64,000 bases of DNA from Paraburkholderia antibiotica (GTDB lineage: Bacteria; Pseudomonadota; Gammaproteobacteria; Burkholderiales; Burkholderiaceae), in NCBI RefSeq assembly GCF_012927125.1, contig NZ_JABBFZ010000024.1, positions 29,052 through 93,051 on the forward strand. The letters run 5' to 3'. Under the pieces are notes generated by a model that did not search any database, had not been told where the DNA came from, and worked only from the letters and a program-made list of their open reading frames with translations. A program made the translations under genes and the position numbers. Positions 1 through 8,792 of the stretch are shown one piece after another; position 1 is the stretch's first letter; every line of letters begins with the position of its first letter.

Positions 1-114
1 TCCGCGCGCCTGCACGCGCTGGCGGACACGACGGTTTGATGCATCGCGTATGCGTCCGTGCATAAGCCCGAGTCGGCAATGCGCAACGAATACAGCATAA
101 AAACGAATGCAGCA

Positions 115-143
115 TAAAAAAACGCCCCATCCGGGGCGTTTTT
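115..143. terminator. Bidirectional rho-independent terminator
   Basis: An 8-bp perfect stem (AACGCCCC at 121-128, GGGGCGTT at 133-140) with a 4-nt loop is preceded by a run of A and followed by TTT. It can therefore end transcription in both directions. On the minus strand it lies about 55 bases beyond the stop codon of the lipoprotein gene at 198-2168. Confidence 0.85.
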
Positions 144-197
144 CGCATCTGGCGGCGTGCGTGGCGCATGTTCCAACGCGCGCGCCGCGAACTTCGC

Positions 198-2168
198 TCA
201 GTCGTTGTACTGCGTGATATCGATGTACGCGGTCCCGTCTCTTGCGCCGCCCAGTTGAATCAACCGCGAGCCGCCGCTCGTCAAAGCGGGGAACGGACAA
301 TTGGTGCAAGTCTGCACGCCCGCCGAATCGACGCCCGCGCTGATCGTCGCCTGATATTGGCCGGCCGTCGGGTTGTTGGCGGCGCCGACCGCGAAGCCAT
401 TGACCTGCGTGACGCTGCCCGACGCGCTCGCCGTGGCCGCAATTCCGGGCGACGTGACCGGATACGCGAGATTCAGCCCGTCGTTCACGAGACCGGACCA
501 CGTCACGCTCAGCGCATATTGCGCGTCGGCGAGCGTGGTGCCCGGCGTCAGAAACTGCGTGGTCGCGTCGTTCATCAGCAGCGTCGGCCACGGGATCGAA
601 TCGCCCGCGGCCGCGTTCAGCGGACTGCCCGGATTGATCACCGACGACTGCCCGAGCTGCGCGCCGTTCTTGTCGTAGAACGTAACCATGTAGGTCGAGT
701 AGAGCGGCACCGTGCTCGCGTCGAGCGCCTGCGCCGCGTAGAAACCTGTCGAGGTGGGCGGCGTGAAGCTCGCCGTCGACGAGCGCGACTGCCACGACCA
801 GCGATACAGCGCCGTATTGCTGGCGGTCGTCGCGGGCGTCAGCGGCGGTGCGCTCAACGCGCTGTCGGCGAGACCGAGCGTGCTGTTGCCCGACGCCGCG
901 CGCGGCATCAGCCACACCGGCGCGGCGAGGCCCGGCCCCGTCACCGAGGCCGAATACACGTTCGGATTCGATGCGGTCGGGATCGTGATGTCGAGCCCGG
1001 CCTCATAGCGGTTCACGTCGTTCAGGCGCGTATCGAGGTAAGTGCGGCGCTGCAGGTGCGAGCGGATGGCGACCGCGAACGACGATTGATCGCCGATCAG
1101 ATCCCAGCCGAGCTGCGTGCCGCCGGCGAGCGTGACCGGCGTCGCGAGCGGTTGCGCGATGCTGTACAACACACCGGGGACGCCGCTCGCGAGCGTGAAC
1201 GGCAACTGCACGAGCGCGAGCTGCTTGCCGTTGCGCGTGAAGAACGCGAGCGTTTTCGGCGAGCCGAACACCGCGCCGGTCATCGTCGTTTCGCTCAGAC
1301 CATGCGCGGTCGCGAGATCGGTCGAACCGCTTTCCTTGAACGATGCATCGATGGCCGGCGCGCACGCGGCGCTATTCAACGCGCCGTTCGCCGCGCACGC
1401 GGTGAGCAGCGCGGCGAGCGGTTCCAGATAGTTCGCGGCGGTCGGCGACGCGGCGAGCGCGACGCCCTGCGCGGTCGTGTTGTTCAGCGCGACGGTCGTG
1501 CCCGGCGCCGCGTTCGAGACCAGCGTGCGGCCGCCGTTGGCGCCCGTGACGAGCGATAGCGAATCGATCACCGCGTCGGCGCCCGTGTGATCCGGCGTGA
1601 ACGCGGTGCCGATCGGATCGAAGCCGGCGGTCTGGAGGCCGTTCTGCGTGAGCAGGTTGGTGATGATCGTGTCGAGCGTGATGGTCGCGAGCTGCACCGA
1701 TTGCAGCGTGACCTTCGCGAGCGTGGTGTTCGATGCGAGTTCGATCGGATTGCCCGACGCGGTCAGCGTCGCCGCGAGCGCGGTGGTCAGCGTGGTCACG
1801 TTGGCGACGGCCGGCGCGCTGCCGGTGGGCAGCCGCGCGACCACTGACGACAGCGGCGCGGCCAGCCCGCCCGCGTCCTGCGCGATGATGAAGAACGGCA
1901 AGGTCAGGCCCTTCACCGACAGGCTGTACGCACCTTGCGCGCCGGTCGTGGTGGTGACTTGCGCGCCGGTCGCGTCGATCAGCGTGACGCTTGCGCCGAC
2001 GAGCGCGCTGCCCGCCGCGACGGTGCCACCTATCGAGGTCGTGGTCGCGGGCGCCGTGCTCGACGAACTGGTGCCGGAATCGCCGCTGCCGCTGCCGCAA
2101 CCGCCGAGTTGTAAAAGGACGCTGGCGATCGCGGCTGCGATGCCGGTACGCACGATCGATCGATGCAT
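198..2168 (-). CDS. Large secreted lipoprotein of unknown function
   Basis: This 656-residue protein begins with a lipoprotein signal (hydrophobic run ending in LQLGGC, lipid-modified Cys near residue 24), followed by a Gly/Ser/Thr-rich linker. Residues about 45-100 look like a carboxypeptidase-regulatory or invasin-type beta-sandwich (SVTLIDATGAQ, then GAYSLSV). The rest is Ala/Thr-rich with no motif I recognise; a CxxC (TCTNCPFP) lies near the C-terminus. Attachment to a membrane with most of the chain in the periplasm or at the surface is inferred from the lipobox. It is transcribed alone and ends at the terminator at 115-143. The long open frames antisense to it are composition artefacts. 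The ORF and its export are well supported; the function is unknown. Confidence 0.85.
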   Translation of the reverse strand: MHRSIVRTGIAAAIASVLLQLGGCGSGSGDSGTSSSSTAPATTTSIGGTVAAGSALVGASVTLIDATGAQVTTTTGAQGAYSLSVKGLTLPFFIIAQDAGGLAAPLSSVVARLPTGSAPAVANVTTLTTALAATLTASGNPIELASNTTLAKVTLQSVQLATITLDTIITNLLTQNGLQTAGFDPIGTAFTPDHTGADAVIDSLSLVTGANGGRTLVSNAAPGTTVALNNTTAQGVALAASPTAANYLEPLAALLTACAANGALNSAACAPAIDASFKESGSTDLATAHGLSETTMTGAVFGSPKTLAFFTRNGKQLALVQLPFTLASGVPGVLYSIAQPLATPVTLAGGTQLGWDLIGDQSSFAVAIRSHLQRRTYLDTRLNDVNRYEAGLDITIPTASNPNVYSASVTGPGLAAPVWLMPRAASGNSTLGLADSALSAPPLTPATTASNTALYRWSWQSRSSTASFTPPTSTGFYAAQALDASTVPLYSTYMVTFYDKNGAQLGQSSVINPGSPLNAAAGDSIPWPTLLMNDATTQFLTPGTTLADAQYALSVTWSGLVNDGLNLAYPVTSPGIAATASASGSVTQVNGFAVGAANNPTAGQYQATISAGVDSAGVQTCTNCPFPALTSGGSRLIQLGGARDGTAYIDITQYND

Positions 2169-2489
2169 GAATTTCCCCGCTGCTCGAATTATTCGAATTG
2201 CTGTGACGGCCAGGGTGGCGGTCGGGGTCGAACGGTTGAAACGGCCGTTTTAGCGCGGACCCGAATGGATTTCGGAGAATACTTCAAAGCGGTGCGCGCG
2301 TGTCGTGGATTGACACTGTAATGGCGCTGCGGTGGCACGGCAGGCTGCTGCATACGAGTGTCCGTAGAGACGCGCGGATCGCCCCGTGCGGGTTTGCCGC
2401 TGTCATCCCCGCTTGCTAGACTGGCTGCGCCGCTCATCCGCGGATGCCGACGCAGGCGGCGCAATTCATCGAAGACCATCGGAGACATC
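2169..2489. other. Divergent intergenic region, no gene seen
   Basis: This 321-bp gap separates the leftward lipoprotein gene from the rightward YCII/sigma cluster, so it should hold promoters for both. I saw no RNA gene and no convincing paired -35/-10 elements. The only clear signal is a GGAGAC ribosome-binding site just before 2490. Confidence 0.5.
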
Positions 2490-2843
2490 ATGTCCTACAT
2501 GCTGTTGATCGTCGAACCCACCGAACAACGCAGCGAGCGCGGCGAGGTTGCCGGCCGCGATCTCTACGGCCAGATGGTGCATTTCGCCGAAGACCTGAAA
2601 GCGCGCGGCAAGCTGCTCGCGGTCGAGTCGCTGACTTCGCAGAAGGATGCGGTGCGCGTGCAGGTTCGCGACGGTCAGCCGAAACTCGTCGACGGTCCGT
2701 TCGCCGAGGCGAAGGAAATGATCGGCGGCTTCTTTCTGCTGGACTGCGACACGCGCGAGGAAGCGGTCGCGATCGCGCAGGCCTGCCCGGCGGCGGCTTG
2801 GTGCACGGTCGAGGTGCGCAAGCTCGGGCCGTGCTTCATGTAG
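2490..2843 (+). CDS. YCII-related (DGPF) domain protein
   Basis: This 117-residue single-domain protein of the YCII/DGPF family opens with YMLLIVEPTEQR and carries the family signature VDGPFAEAKEMIGGFFLL near residues 68-85. The family has a dimeric ferredoxin-like fold and mostly unknown biochemistry. The start is fixed by GGAGAC directly upstream of the ATG. It is the first gene of a rightward cluster with a second DGPF gene, a VOC gene and an ECF sigma factor. This arrangement is the established hallmark of ECF42 sigma factors, whose targets are often the neighbouring DGPF genes. Being part of that regulon is inferred from context. Confidence 0.9.
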   Translation: MSYMLLIVEPTEQRSERGEVAGRDLYGQMVHFAEDLKARGKLLAVESLTSQKDAVRVQVRDGQPKLVDGPFAEAKEMIGGFFLLDCDTREEAVAIAQACPAAAWCTVEVRKLGPCFM

Positions 2844-3059
2844 CCCGCGTGGTAAGCACACGGCAGCCTCGCGCGATACCCACTACCCGTCACCGACGAT
2901 CCACACCGTCGACTCAGTGTTTTCCCTGGGGCGCGGCAATCGACGCGCGTGTCGATCCGCGCGCGCATCGCTCGTCGTGTGAATAAGGAGCGCGCCGTCA
3001 GCGCGTATTCCCGCAGTGTTCATCCATTCAGTTCAAAAGATAAAAAGGGAGTTACGACC

Positions 3060-3473
3060 ATGCGATTCATGATCATCGTGAAGGCCACCGCCGCGAGCGA
3101 ATCCGGGCAGATGCCCGAGCCGGAATTGATGGCCGCGATGGGCGCGTACCACGAAGAACTGGCGAAGGCGGGCGTGCTGCTCGACGCGACCGGCTTGCAA
3201 CCGACCTCGAAAGGCTGGCGCGTGCGCTACAGCGGCGGCAAGCGCAGCGTGATCGACGGACCGTTCGCGGAAACCAAGGAGTTGATCGCCGGCTACACGC
3301 TGATTCAGGTGCGTTCGCGCGACGAAGCGATGGAATGGGCGCGACGTTTCCCGGCGCCGTTCGGCGAGAACGCCGACGGCGAAATCGAAGTGCGCCAGCT
3401 ATTCGAACTCGAAGACTTCGAGCCGGGGCCGGAGATCGAGCGCTTTCGCAAAATCGACGAGGATCGCCGCTGA
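3060..3473 (+). CDS. YCII-related (DGPF) domain protein
   Basis: This 137-residue DGPF protein is a paralogue of the previous gene. It starts MRFMIIVKATAASESG and has the signature SVIDGPFAETKELIAGYTLI around residues 63-82, then a short acidic C-terminal tail (FELEDFEPGPEIERF). An AAAGGGAG-like Shine-Dalgarno precedes the ATG. A gap of 216 bp separates it from the first DGPF gene, so it may have its own promoter; the VOC gene follows 52 bp downstream. The role is likely linked to the ECF42 regulon; no enzyme activity can be read from the sequence. Confidence 0.9.
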   Translation: MRFMIIVKATAASESGQMPEPELMAAMGAYHEELAKAGVLLDATGLQPTSKGWRVRYSGGKRSVIDGPFAETKELIAGYTLIQVRSRDEAMEWARRFPAPFGENADGEIEVRQLFELEDFEPGPEIERFRKIDEDRR

Positions 3474-3525
3474 GCTTGCGGCGCAACCCGCAACGACTAG
3501 CGACTAACGAACAACGGACGTCATC

Positions 3526-3939
3526 ATGCATAAACAGATCTACGTGAATCTGCCGGTCGAGAACGTCGAGCGGTCGAAGGTTTTTTTTAGCGCGCTCGGC
3601 TTCGATTTCGAGCCGCGTTTCAGCAACGACCGCGCGGTGAGCCTGATCGTCGGCGAGAACATCTACGCGATGCTGCTCGTGAAGGACATGTTCCAGACCT
3701 TCACGGCGAAGCCGGTCGCGAACGCGAAGGAGAGCACTGAAGTGCTGGTGTGCCTGTCGTGCGAGAGCCGCGCGGAGGTCGACTCGCTGGTCGCGAAAGC
3801 GCTCGCCGCCGGCGGTGCCGCGCCGCGCGCGCCGCAGGACCACGGCTTCATGTACGGGCACGCGTTCGAGGATCTCGACGGCCATATCTGGGAGCTCGTC
3901 TATATGGATCCGAACGCGAATCCGGCGGCCGCGGGTTGA
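3526..3939 (+). CDS. VOC-family (glyoxalase/bleomycin resistance-like) protein
   Basis: This 137-residue protein has the vicinal-oxygen-chelate fold signature. The N-terminal strand QIYVNLPVENVERSKVFFSALGF and the C-terminal FEDLDGHIWELVYMDP, with the conserved DGHxWE, are typical of the VOC subgroup often called lactoylglutathione lyase-like or extradiol dioxygenase-like. Substrate cannot be inferred. It stops 4 nt before the GTG start of the sigma factor gene, so the two are almost certainly cotranscribed and translationally coupled. VOC and DGPF genes together are frequent companions of ECF42 sigma factors. Confidence 0.9.
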   Translation: MHKQIYVNLPVENVERSKVFFSALGFDFEPRFSNDRAVSLIVGENIYAMLLVKDMFQTFTAKPVANAKESTEVLVCLSCESRAEVDSLVAKALAAGGAAPRAPQDHGFMYGHAFEDLDGHIWELVYMDPNANPAAAG

Positions 3940-3943
3940 GGCC

Positions 3944-5218
3944 GTGACGACGCAGGCCACCCATCGTGCGATCGAGGCTGTCTGGCGGATCGAAGCCGCG
4001 AAGGTCATCGCCCATGTCGCGCGGGTCGTGCGCGACGTGGGGCTCGCCGAGGAGCTCGCGCAGGATGCGCTGGTGGCCGCGCTCGAACATTGGCCGGAGG
4101 CCGGCGTGCCCGACAATCCGGGAGCATGGCTGATGACGACCGCGAAAAACCGCGCGCTCGATCGCCTGCGCCAGGAGGCGTTGCATGCGCGCAAGCGCGA
4201 AGAACTCGGTCACGATCTCGACGCGATCGAGGCGCATCTGGTGCCGGATTTCGTCGATGCGCTCGATGCCGCGCGCGCCGACGACATCGGCGACGATCTG
4301 CTGCGGCTGATCTTCACCGCGTGCCATCCGGTGCTCTCGACCGATGCGCGCGTCGCGCTGACGTTGCGCCTGCTCGGTGGCCTCACCACCGACGAAATCG
4401 CCCGCGCGTTTCTGGTGCCCGAGCCGACCATCGCGCAGCGGATCGTGCGCGCGAAGCGCACGCTGTCGGCGGCGCGCGTGCCGTTCGAGGTGCCGCAGGC
4501 GGACGCGCGCGCGGCGCGGCTTGCGTCGGTGCTGCAGGTGATCTACCTGATTTTCAACGAAGGTTATTCGGCGACGGCCGGCGACGACTGGATGCGGCCG
4601 TCGCTCTGCGAAGAGGCGCTGCGGCTCGGGCGCGTGCTCGGCGGACTCGTGCCCGACGAAAGCGAGGTGCATGGGCTCGTCGCGTTGATGGAGATTCAGG
4701 CGTCGCGTACGCATGCGCGCGTCGATGCGCAGGGGCGTCCGGTGTTGCTGCTCGATCAGGACCGCAGTCGCTGGGACCCGCTGCTGATTCGTCGCGGCCT
4801 CGCGGCGCTGGACAGCGCGCATGCGCTCGGCGGCGCGAGCGGTCCGTATGCGTTGCAGGCGGCGCTCGCCGCGTGCCATGCGCGCGCACGCCGCGCCGAG
4901 GATACCGACTGGGCGCAGATCGTCGCGCTCTACGATGCGTTGGCGCAGGTCGCGCCGTCGCCGGTGGTCGAGTTGAATCGCGCGGTGGCGGTGGGGATGG
5001 CGTTCGGACCGGCGGCGGGGCTCGAGATCGTCGATGCGCTCGCGGCCGATGCGGCGCTCGCGAATTATCACTGGCTGCCGAGCGTGCGCGGCGATCTGCT
5101 GGTCAAGCTGGGTCGCGTCGACGAAGCGCGCGCCGAATTCGAGCGCGCCGCGGCGATGACGCGCAATGCGCGCGAGAAAGCGTTGTTGCTGGAGCGTGCG
5201 CGCGTGCTCGCGCACTAA
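3944..5218 (+). CDS. ECF42-type RNA polymerase sigma factor with C-terminal extension
   Basis: This 424-residue sigma-70-like protein is far longer than a normal ECF sigma (about 180). Region 2 lies around residues 10-80 (AEELAQDALVAALEHWP, PGAWLMTTAKNRALDRLR) and region 4 around 125-175 (LRLLGGLTTDEIARAFLVPE). The remaining 240 residues form the helical, TPR-like extension with VIYLIFNEGYSA that marks the ECF42 group. No anti-sigma factor gene is adjacent, as is usual for that group, where the extension is thought to control activity. The start is taken as GTG at 3944, just after the VOC stop; the longer frame that overlaps the VOC gene is not needed. Confidence 0.92.
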   Translation: MTTQATHRAIEAVWRIEAAKVIAHVARVVRDVGLAEELAQDALVAALEHWPEAGVPDNPGAWLMTTAKNRALDRLRQEALHARKREELGHDLDAIEAHLVPDFVDALDAARADDIGDDLLRLIFTACHPVLSTDARVALTLRLLGGLTTDEIARAFLVPEPTIAQRIVRAKRTLSAARVPFEVPQADARAARLASVLQVIYLIFNEGYSATAGDDWMRPSLCEEALRLGRVLGGLVPDESEVHGLVALMEIQASRTHARVDAQGRPVLLLDQDRSRWDPLLIRRGLAALDSAHALGGASGPYALQAALAACHARARRAEDTDWAQIVALYDALAQVAPSPVVELNRAVAVGMAFGPAAGLEIVDALAADAALANYHWLPSVRGDLLVKLGRVDEARAEFERAAAMTRNAREKALLLERARVLAH

Positions 5219-5250
5219 CGCTGGCCGCGCACGCGGCAACCCGCAGCCGC

Positions 5251-5868
5251 TCAGCGAATCAACTGCCGCACGCCCAGCGCCACGATCAGGCCGCCGCACA
5301 CGCGATCCACCCACGCCTTGCTGCCTCGATACGCGGCCGCGATCCGCGCATGCGACAACGCCAGCGCGACGAACCCATACCAACTGCTCGCGACGACGAA
5401 CACCATGCCGAGCATCGCCGCAAACGTGCCGGCGCTCACATGCGCGGGCATCGCCGACGAAAACACCGCGGCAAAGAACGCCATCGATTTCGGATTCGCG
5501 ATGTTGGTCGCGAAGCCCTGCGCGAACGCCTGGCGAAAGCCGCCTGACGGTGCCTTGCTCAGCACCGCCTGCCGTGCCGCCGACGCATTGAAGATCAGCC
5601 GCCCGCCGAACCACAGCAGATAACACGCACCGACGATCCTGACCACCAGCGCGAGCCACGGAAACGCGGCGAATACGATGCCGACGCCGAGAATCGCGCA
5701 GCTCGCCCAGAACAGATTGACGAGCACGATGCCGGCGACCATCGCGAGCGCCTCGATGCGCGTCGCCGACGCGGCCTTGTGCGCGACCGCGACGAAGTTC
5801 GGGCCGGGGCTCACCACGCCGGCGATATACACGGAGAGAACGCCGAGAACGGCGGCACCGTCGACCAT
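5251..5868 (-). CDS. LysE/RhtB-family amino acid exporter
   Basis: This 205-residue inner-membrane protein has about six hydrophobic segments and the LysE-family hallmark SPGPNFVAVAHKA near residues 20-32, followed by ATNIANPKSMAFF around 120. These exporters remove amino acids such as lysine, homoserine or threonine; the substrate here is not predictable. The start is chosen at the ATG at 5868, which has AGGAG 7 nt upstream; an alternative start lies 11 codons further upstream. It faces the sigma factor gene convergently and is followed upstream by a DUF4337 gene on the same strand. Confidence 0.9.
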   Translation of the reverse strand: MVDGAAVLGVLSVYIAGVVSPGPNFVAVAHKAASATRIEALAMVAGIVLVNLFWASCAILGVGIVFAAFPWLALVVRIVGACYLLWFGGRLIFNASAARQAVLSKAPSGGFRQAFAQGFATNIANPKSMAFFAAVFSSAMPAHVSAGTFAAMLGMVFVVASSWYGFVALALSHARIAAAYRGSKAWVDRVCGGLIVALGVRQLIR

Positions 5869-5947
5869 GAATACACTCCTTGACTGGAACAGCGGGACCA
5901 CGCGAGGGGGTCCTCGAAAGACAGATGCGAAAACGTGCGCGCCGCCG

Positions 5948-6535
5948 TTATAGCCCGAAAAACGCCGCGCCCGCGGTCAGCACGCCTGCCGCTGCGACGC
6001 AAAACGACACGTTGCGCAGCCAGTTTTTGCGCGTGAGCAGCGTGATTGCACACAGCGCAATCGCGACCTGGATCAGCAGCGTCGCCTGGGCCCAGCGATG
6101 GTGGCCGTGCAGCAGTGCTTCGCTGCGCGTGTCGGCGGCGACGACCTGTTTTTCGATCGCTTCGGCGTTCGCGCGGATCGGCTCTTTCTGCTGCTTGTAT
6201 TTCTCGACGTCGGCGACGAATTTCGCGTGCGCGTCGCTGTTCGGCGCCGACAATGCCGCGCCGAGTTCGGCGAGATTTTCCTTCTCGCCCTTCGCCTGGT
6301 AGTAGGACCACTGGTTCGACGCCTCGGTCTTCTTGATCGCGGCCTCGTTCTTGTAGAACAGCGCGAGATTTTCGCTGTTGCCACTCTGGTACGCGCACAG
6401 TGCGCCGATCGTCGCGAGGATCGCGGTCATCACGGCCATGCGGCTCGCGAACGGATCGGCGTCGTGATGCGCGGCGTGGCCGGCATGCTCGACCGCATGG
6501 TCGTGTGGACCATGCACTTCGTATTCTTCAGACAT
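5948..6535 (-). CDS. DUF4337 membrane protein
   Basis: This 195-residue protein has a His-rich N-terminus (HGPHDHAVEHAGHAAHHDAD), one membrane segment around 33-50 (MAVMTAILATIGALCAYQSG), a long helical middle region with YKNEAAIKKTEASNQWSYYQAK, and two C-terminal membrane segments. The block NQWSYYQAKG is characteristic of DUF4337. The family has no known activity. The His-rich stretch could bind metal, but that is a guess. It is separated by about 80 bp from the LysE-type gene. Confidence 0.88.
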   Translation of the reverse strand: MSEEYEVHGPHDHAVEHAGHAAHHDADPFASRMAVMTAILATIGALCAYQSGNSENLALFYKNEAAIKKTEASNQWSYYQAKGEKENLAELGAALSAPNSDAHAKFVADVEKYKQQKEPIRANAEAIEKQVVAADTRSEALLHGHHRWAQATLLIQVAIALCAITLLTRKNWLRNVSFCVAAAGVLTAGAAFFGL

Positions 6536-6603
6536 CTGATTCTCCGGGGCGATGCTTTTCTTGTCGTTGCCGGGCGGTGCGAGAAGGAGCCCGGTGCCCT
6601 CGA

Positions 6604-7572
6604 TTATTCCATGCGAATCACCACGCGTCCGCGTGTGCCGGCGGCCACCGCCTCATACGCTTCGCGCGCGCCGGCGAGCGCGAATTCCTGCGCGATCGCC
6701 GGTGCGCTCAGCTTGCCGCTGTCGAAGCCTTCGACGAGCGCGCTCATCAGCGGTGCCGATTCCGCGACGCCGAGCTTCGCGCTGTCGACGCCGAGCAATT
6801 GGGTCTCGTTGTGATAGAAGTCGATCAGATCGAAATCGACGCGGCGTTTGCCGGTCGCGCTGATTTCGAGCACGCGGCCGCGCCGTTTCGCGAGACCCAG
6901 CGCGGTTTCGAATGCGACGCCGCCGACCGTGTCGTAGACGACTTCCGCGCCCACGCCTTGCGTCAGCTCACGCAGCCGCTCGGCGGCGTGTTCGTCGAGC
7001 GGCACGTAGGCGTCGATCAGGCGGCCGGCCGGCGTCGCCGGATCGAGCGGGCGGCGGTCCACCGCGATCACGCGCGCGCCGCGTGCTTTGGCGATCTGCA
7101 CGACCGCGCCACCGACACCGCCGCCCGCGCCGAGCACCGCGATTGTTTCGCTGGCGCGCAACTGCGCATAGTCGACGGTGCCGAGCCACGCGACCACGAA
7201 GTTCACGCCGATCGCCGCCGCCTCGAGGTGGCTCAGCGCAGCGGGCTTGCGCGACAGCGCTGCGAGTGGAATCTGGATGAATTCGGCGTGGCTGCCGTCG
7301 CGCGTGAAGCCGATGTCGCCGCCGGTGCCCCAGACCTCGGCGCCGAGCCAGGCAGCCGGACCTTCGCTGACGACGCCGCTGAAGTCGCGACCCGGCGTGC
7401 GCGGCAGCACCGTGTGCTCGAAATGGCCGGCCACGTTCTTGACGTCGCTCGGATTGACCGACGCGGCCATCACGCGCACGACCGCGTGGTCGGCGTCGGC
7501 TTGGGGCGTCGGCAGATCGACGTAGTCGAGGACCGTGGGGGCGCCGAAGGATTTGAACTGGATCGCTTTCAT
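6604..7572 (-). CDS. Zinc-independent MDR-family NADPH:quinone reductase-like oxidoreductase
   Basis: This 322-residue protein is of the medium-chain dehydrogenase/reductase superfamily, quinone-oxidoreductase branch. The N-terminal GroES-like domain contains RVMAASVNPSDVK and LPRTPGRDFSGVV. The Rossmann segment has VLGAGGGVGGAVVQIAKA near residues 145-162, and YDTVGG follows near 210. The structural-zinc Cys cluster and the catalytic Cys/His of alcohol dehydrogenases are absent, so reduction of quinones or activated alkenes with NADPH is the family expectation. It is transcribed leftward alone. Confidence 0.9.
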   Translation of the reverse strand: MKAIQFKSFGAPTVLDYVDLPTPQADADHAVVRVMAASVNPSDVKNVAGHFEHTVLPRTPGRDFSGVVSEGPAAWLGAEVWGTGGDIGFTRDGSHAEFIQIPLAALSRKPAALSHLEAAAIGVNFVVAWLGTVDYAQLRASETIAVLGAGGGVGGAVVQIAKARGARVIAVDRRPLDPATPAGRLIDAYVPLDEHAAERLRELTQGVGAEVVYDTVGGVAFETALGLAKRRGRVLEISATGKRRVDFDLIDFYHNETQLLGVDSAKLGVAESAPLMSALVEGFDSGKLSAPAIAQEFALAGAREAYEAVAAGTRGRVVIRME

Positions 7573-7660
7573 CGTGGGTCGTTCCCGTTGATGTCGTGCC
7601 GCGTCGCGCAGCGAAGGCCCCTAGTCTACGCGCGCACGCCGACGCACTGGCACTACGGCA

Positions 7661-8650
7661 CTACGTGCGATGCCCCATCAACATCAGCAGCAACGACAAC
7701 GTCACGATCGATCCCACCGTCGACAGCAAAATCGTGCGCGACGTGACGTGTGCCTCGCGCCGGTAGAACTCCGCGAGCATGAACGGACCGGTGCCGGTCG
7801 GCAGCGCGGCGAGCACCACGGCCATTTCGACCAGCGACGGCGCGAGCCCGAATACGCGCGACGCGAGCCACCAGGTCAGCGCCGGCTGCACGATCAGCTT
7901 GACGCCGGTGAGCAGCAATGCGATGCCGCCCGCGCCGCGCTCGTCGTTCGTGTTGCTTGCGTCGTTCACGTCACTCTTATCGGCATTGCTCGGCCGCTTC
8001 TCGGCGAGGAACAGGCCGAGGCTTACCAGCGCGCACGGGCTCGCCGCGCCGGCCAGCAGCTTCAGGAACGTCTCGGCGCTAGCGGGCAGCGTGACATGCA
8101 GACTCGCGACCGCGACGCCCGCGAGCGGCGACACGATCAGCGGATTGCGCGCGAGCGAGCGCAGCACCTTGAGGCCGAGCTTGTGCGGCGTGCGTTCGGT
8201 TTGCAGGCCGATCTCGATCAGCACGATCGCGACCGCGAACAGTACGCAGGCGACGAGGATCGTCGCAATCGTGGTCGGGGTGAGGCTCGCCTGACCGAAC
8301 GCGATCACGCCGAGCGGAAAGCCAATGTAGCCGGTGTTCGGATACGACGCCGCGATCGCGTCGACGCTCGCGTCGGCCAGATGCCGGCCGTTGACGAGAC
8401 GCAGCGCGAGGATCAGCGCGAACACCGCGATGCAGGCGATCGAAAACGTCGCGACGAAGGCCGGTTGATAGAGCTGATGCCAGGTCGCGTGCGCCATCGT
8501 GTCGAACAGCAGCGCAGGCAACGCGAGCCAGACCACGAAGCGGTTCAGTTCGGAGGCGGAGTTCGGGCCGAGCACACCGCGCCGACGGCACGCGAAGCCC
8601 GCAAAAATGAGGCCGAAAACGGGAAGCAGGATTTCGAGGGTCGCTAACAT
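7661..8650 (-). CDS. AEC-family (auxin efflux carrier-type) transporter
   Basis: This 329-residue membrane protein has about ten hydrophobic segments in the 5+5 arrangement of the AEC family: LEILLPVFGLIFAGFACRRR at the N-terminus, ASYPNTGYIGFPLGV around 110, and VVLAALPTGTGPFMLAEFY near 290. Members export or import organic acids such as malate or malonate. A hydrophilic insert (about residues 220-245, rich in Asn, Asp and Ser) sits in the central loop. The ATG at 8650 is preferred over an upstream start because the hydrophobic segment begins there. It is divergent from the LysR gene at 8793, a layout that often means LysR control. Confidence 0.9.
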   Translation of the reverse strand: MLATLEILLPVFGLIFAGFACRRRGVLGPNSASELNRFVVWLALPALLFDTMAHATWHQLYQPAFVATFSIACIAVFALILALRLVNGRHLADASVDAIAASYPNTGYIGFPLGVIAFGQASLTPTTIATILVACVLFAVAIVLIEIGLQTERTPHKLGLKVLRSLARNPLIVSPLAGVAVASLHVTLPASAETFLKLLAGAASPCALVSLGLFLAEKRPSNADKSDVNDASNTNDERGAGGIALLLTGVKLIVQPALTWWLASRVFGLAPSLVEMAVVLAALPTGTGPFMLAEFYRREAHVTSRTILLSTVGSIVTLSLLLMLMGHRT

Positions 8651-8792
8651 CGATACAAAGAGCTGGCGCGGGCGCGCGAGGAACGGGGCGGAGCCGGGGA
8701 CCCGCCAGCGTAGCGAATTGCGTTGATACAATCCAATACTGTCTTGAGGGTTCGACAATACCTTTTTTGCATCGTCAATTCCGGAGGGCGTC

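Noticed and set aside
168..1559. 463-codon plus-strand frame over the first lipoprotein gene
   Set aside because: Extremely Arg-rich, no start signal, opposite a gene with a clear lipoprotein signal; a GC composition artefact.
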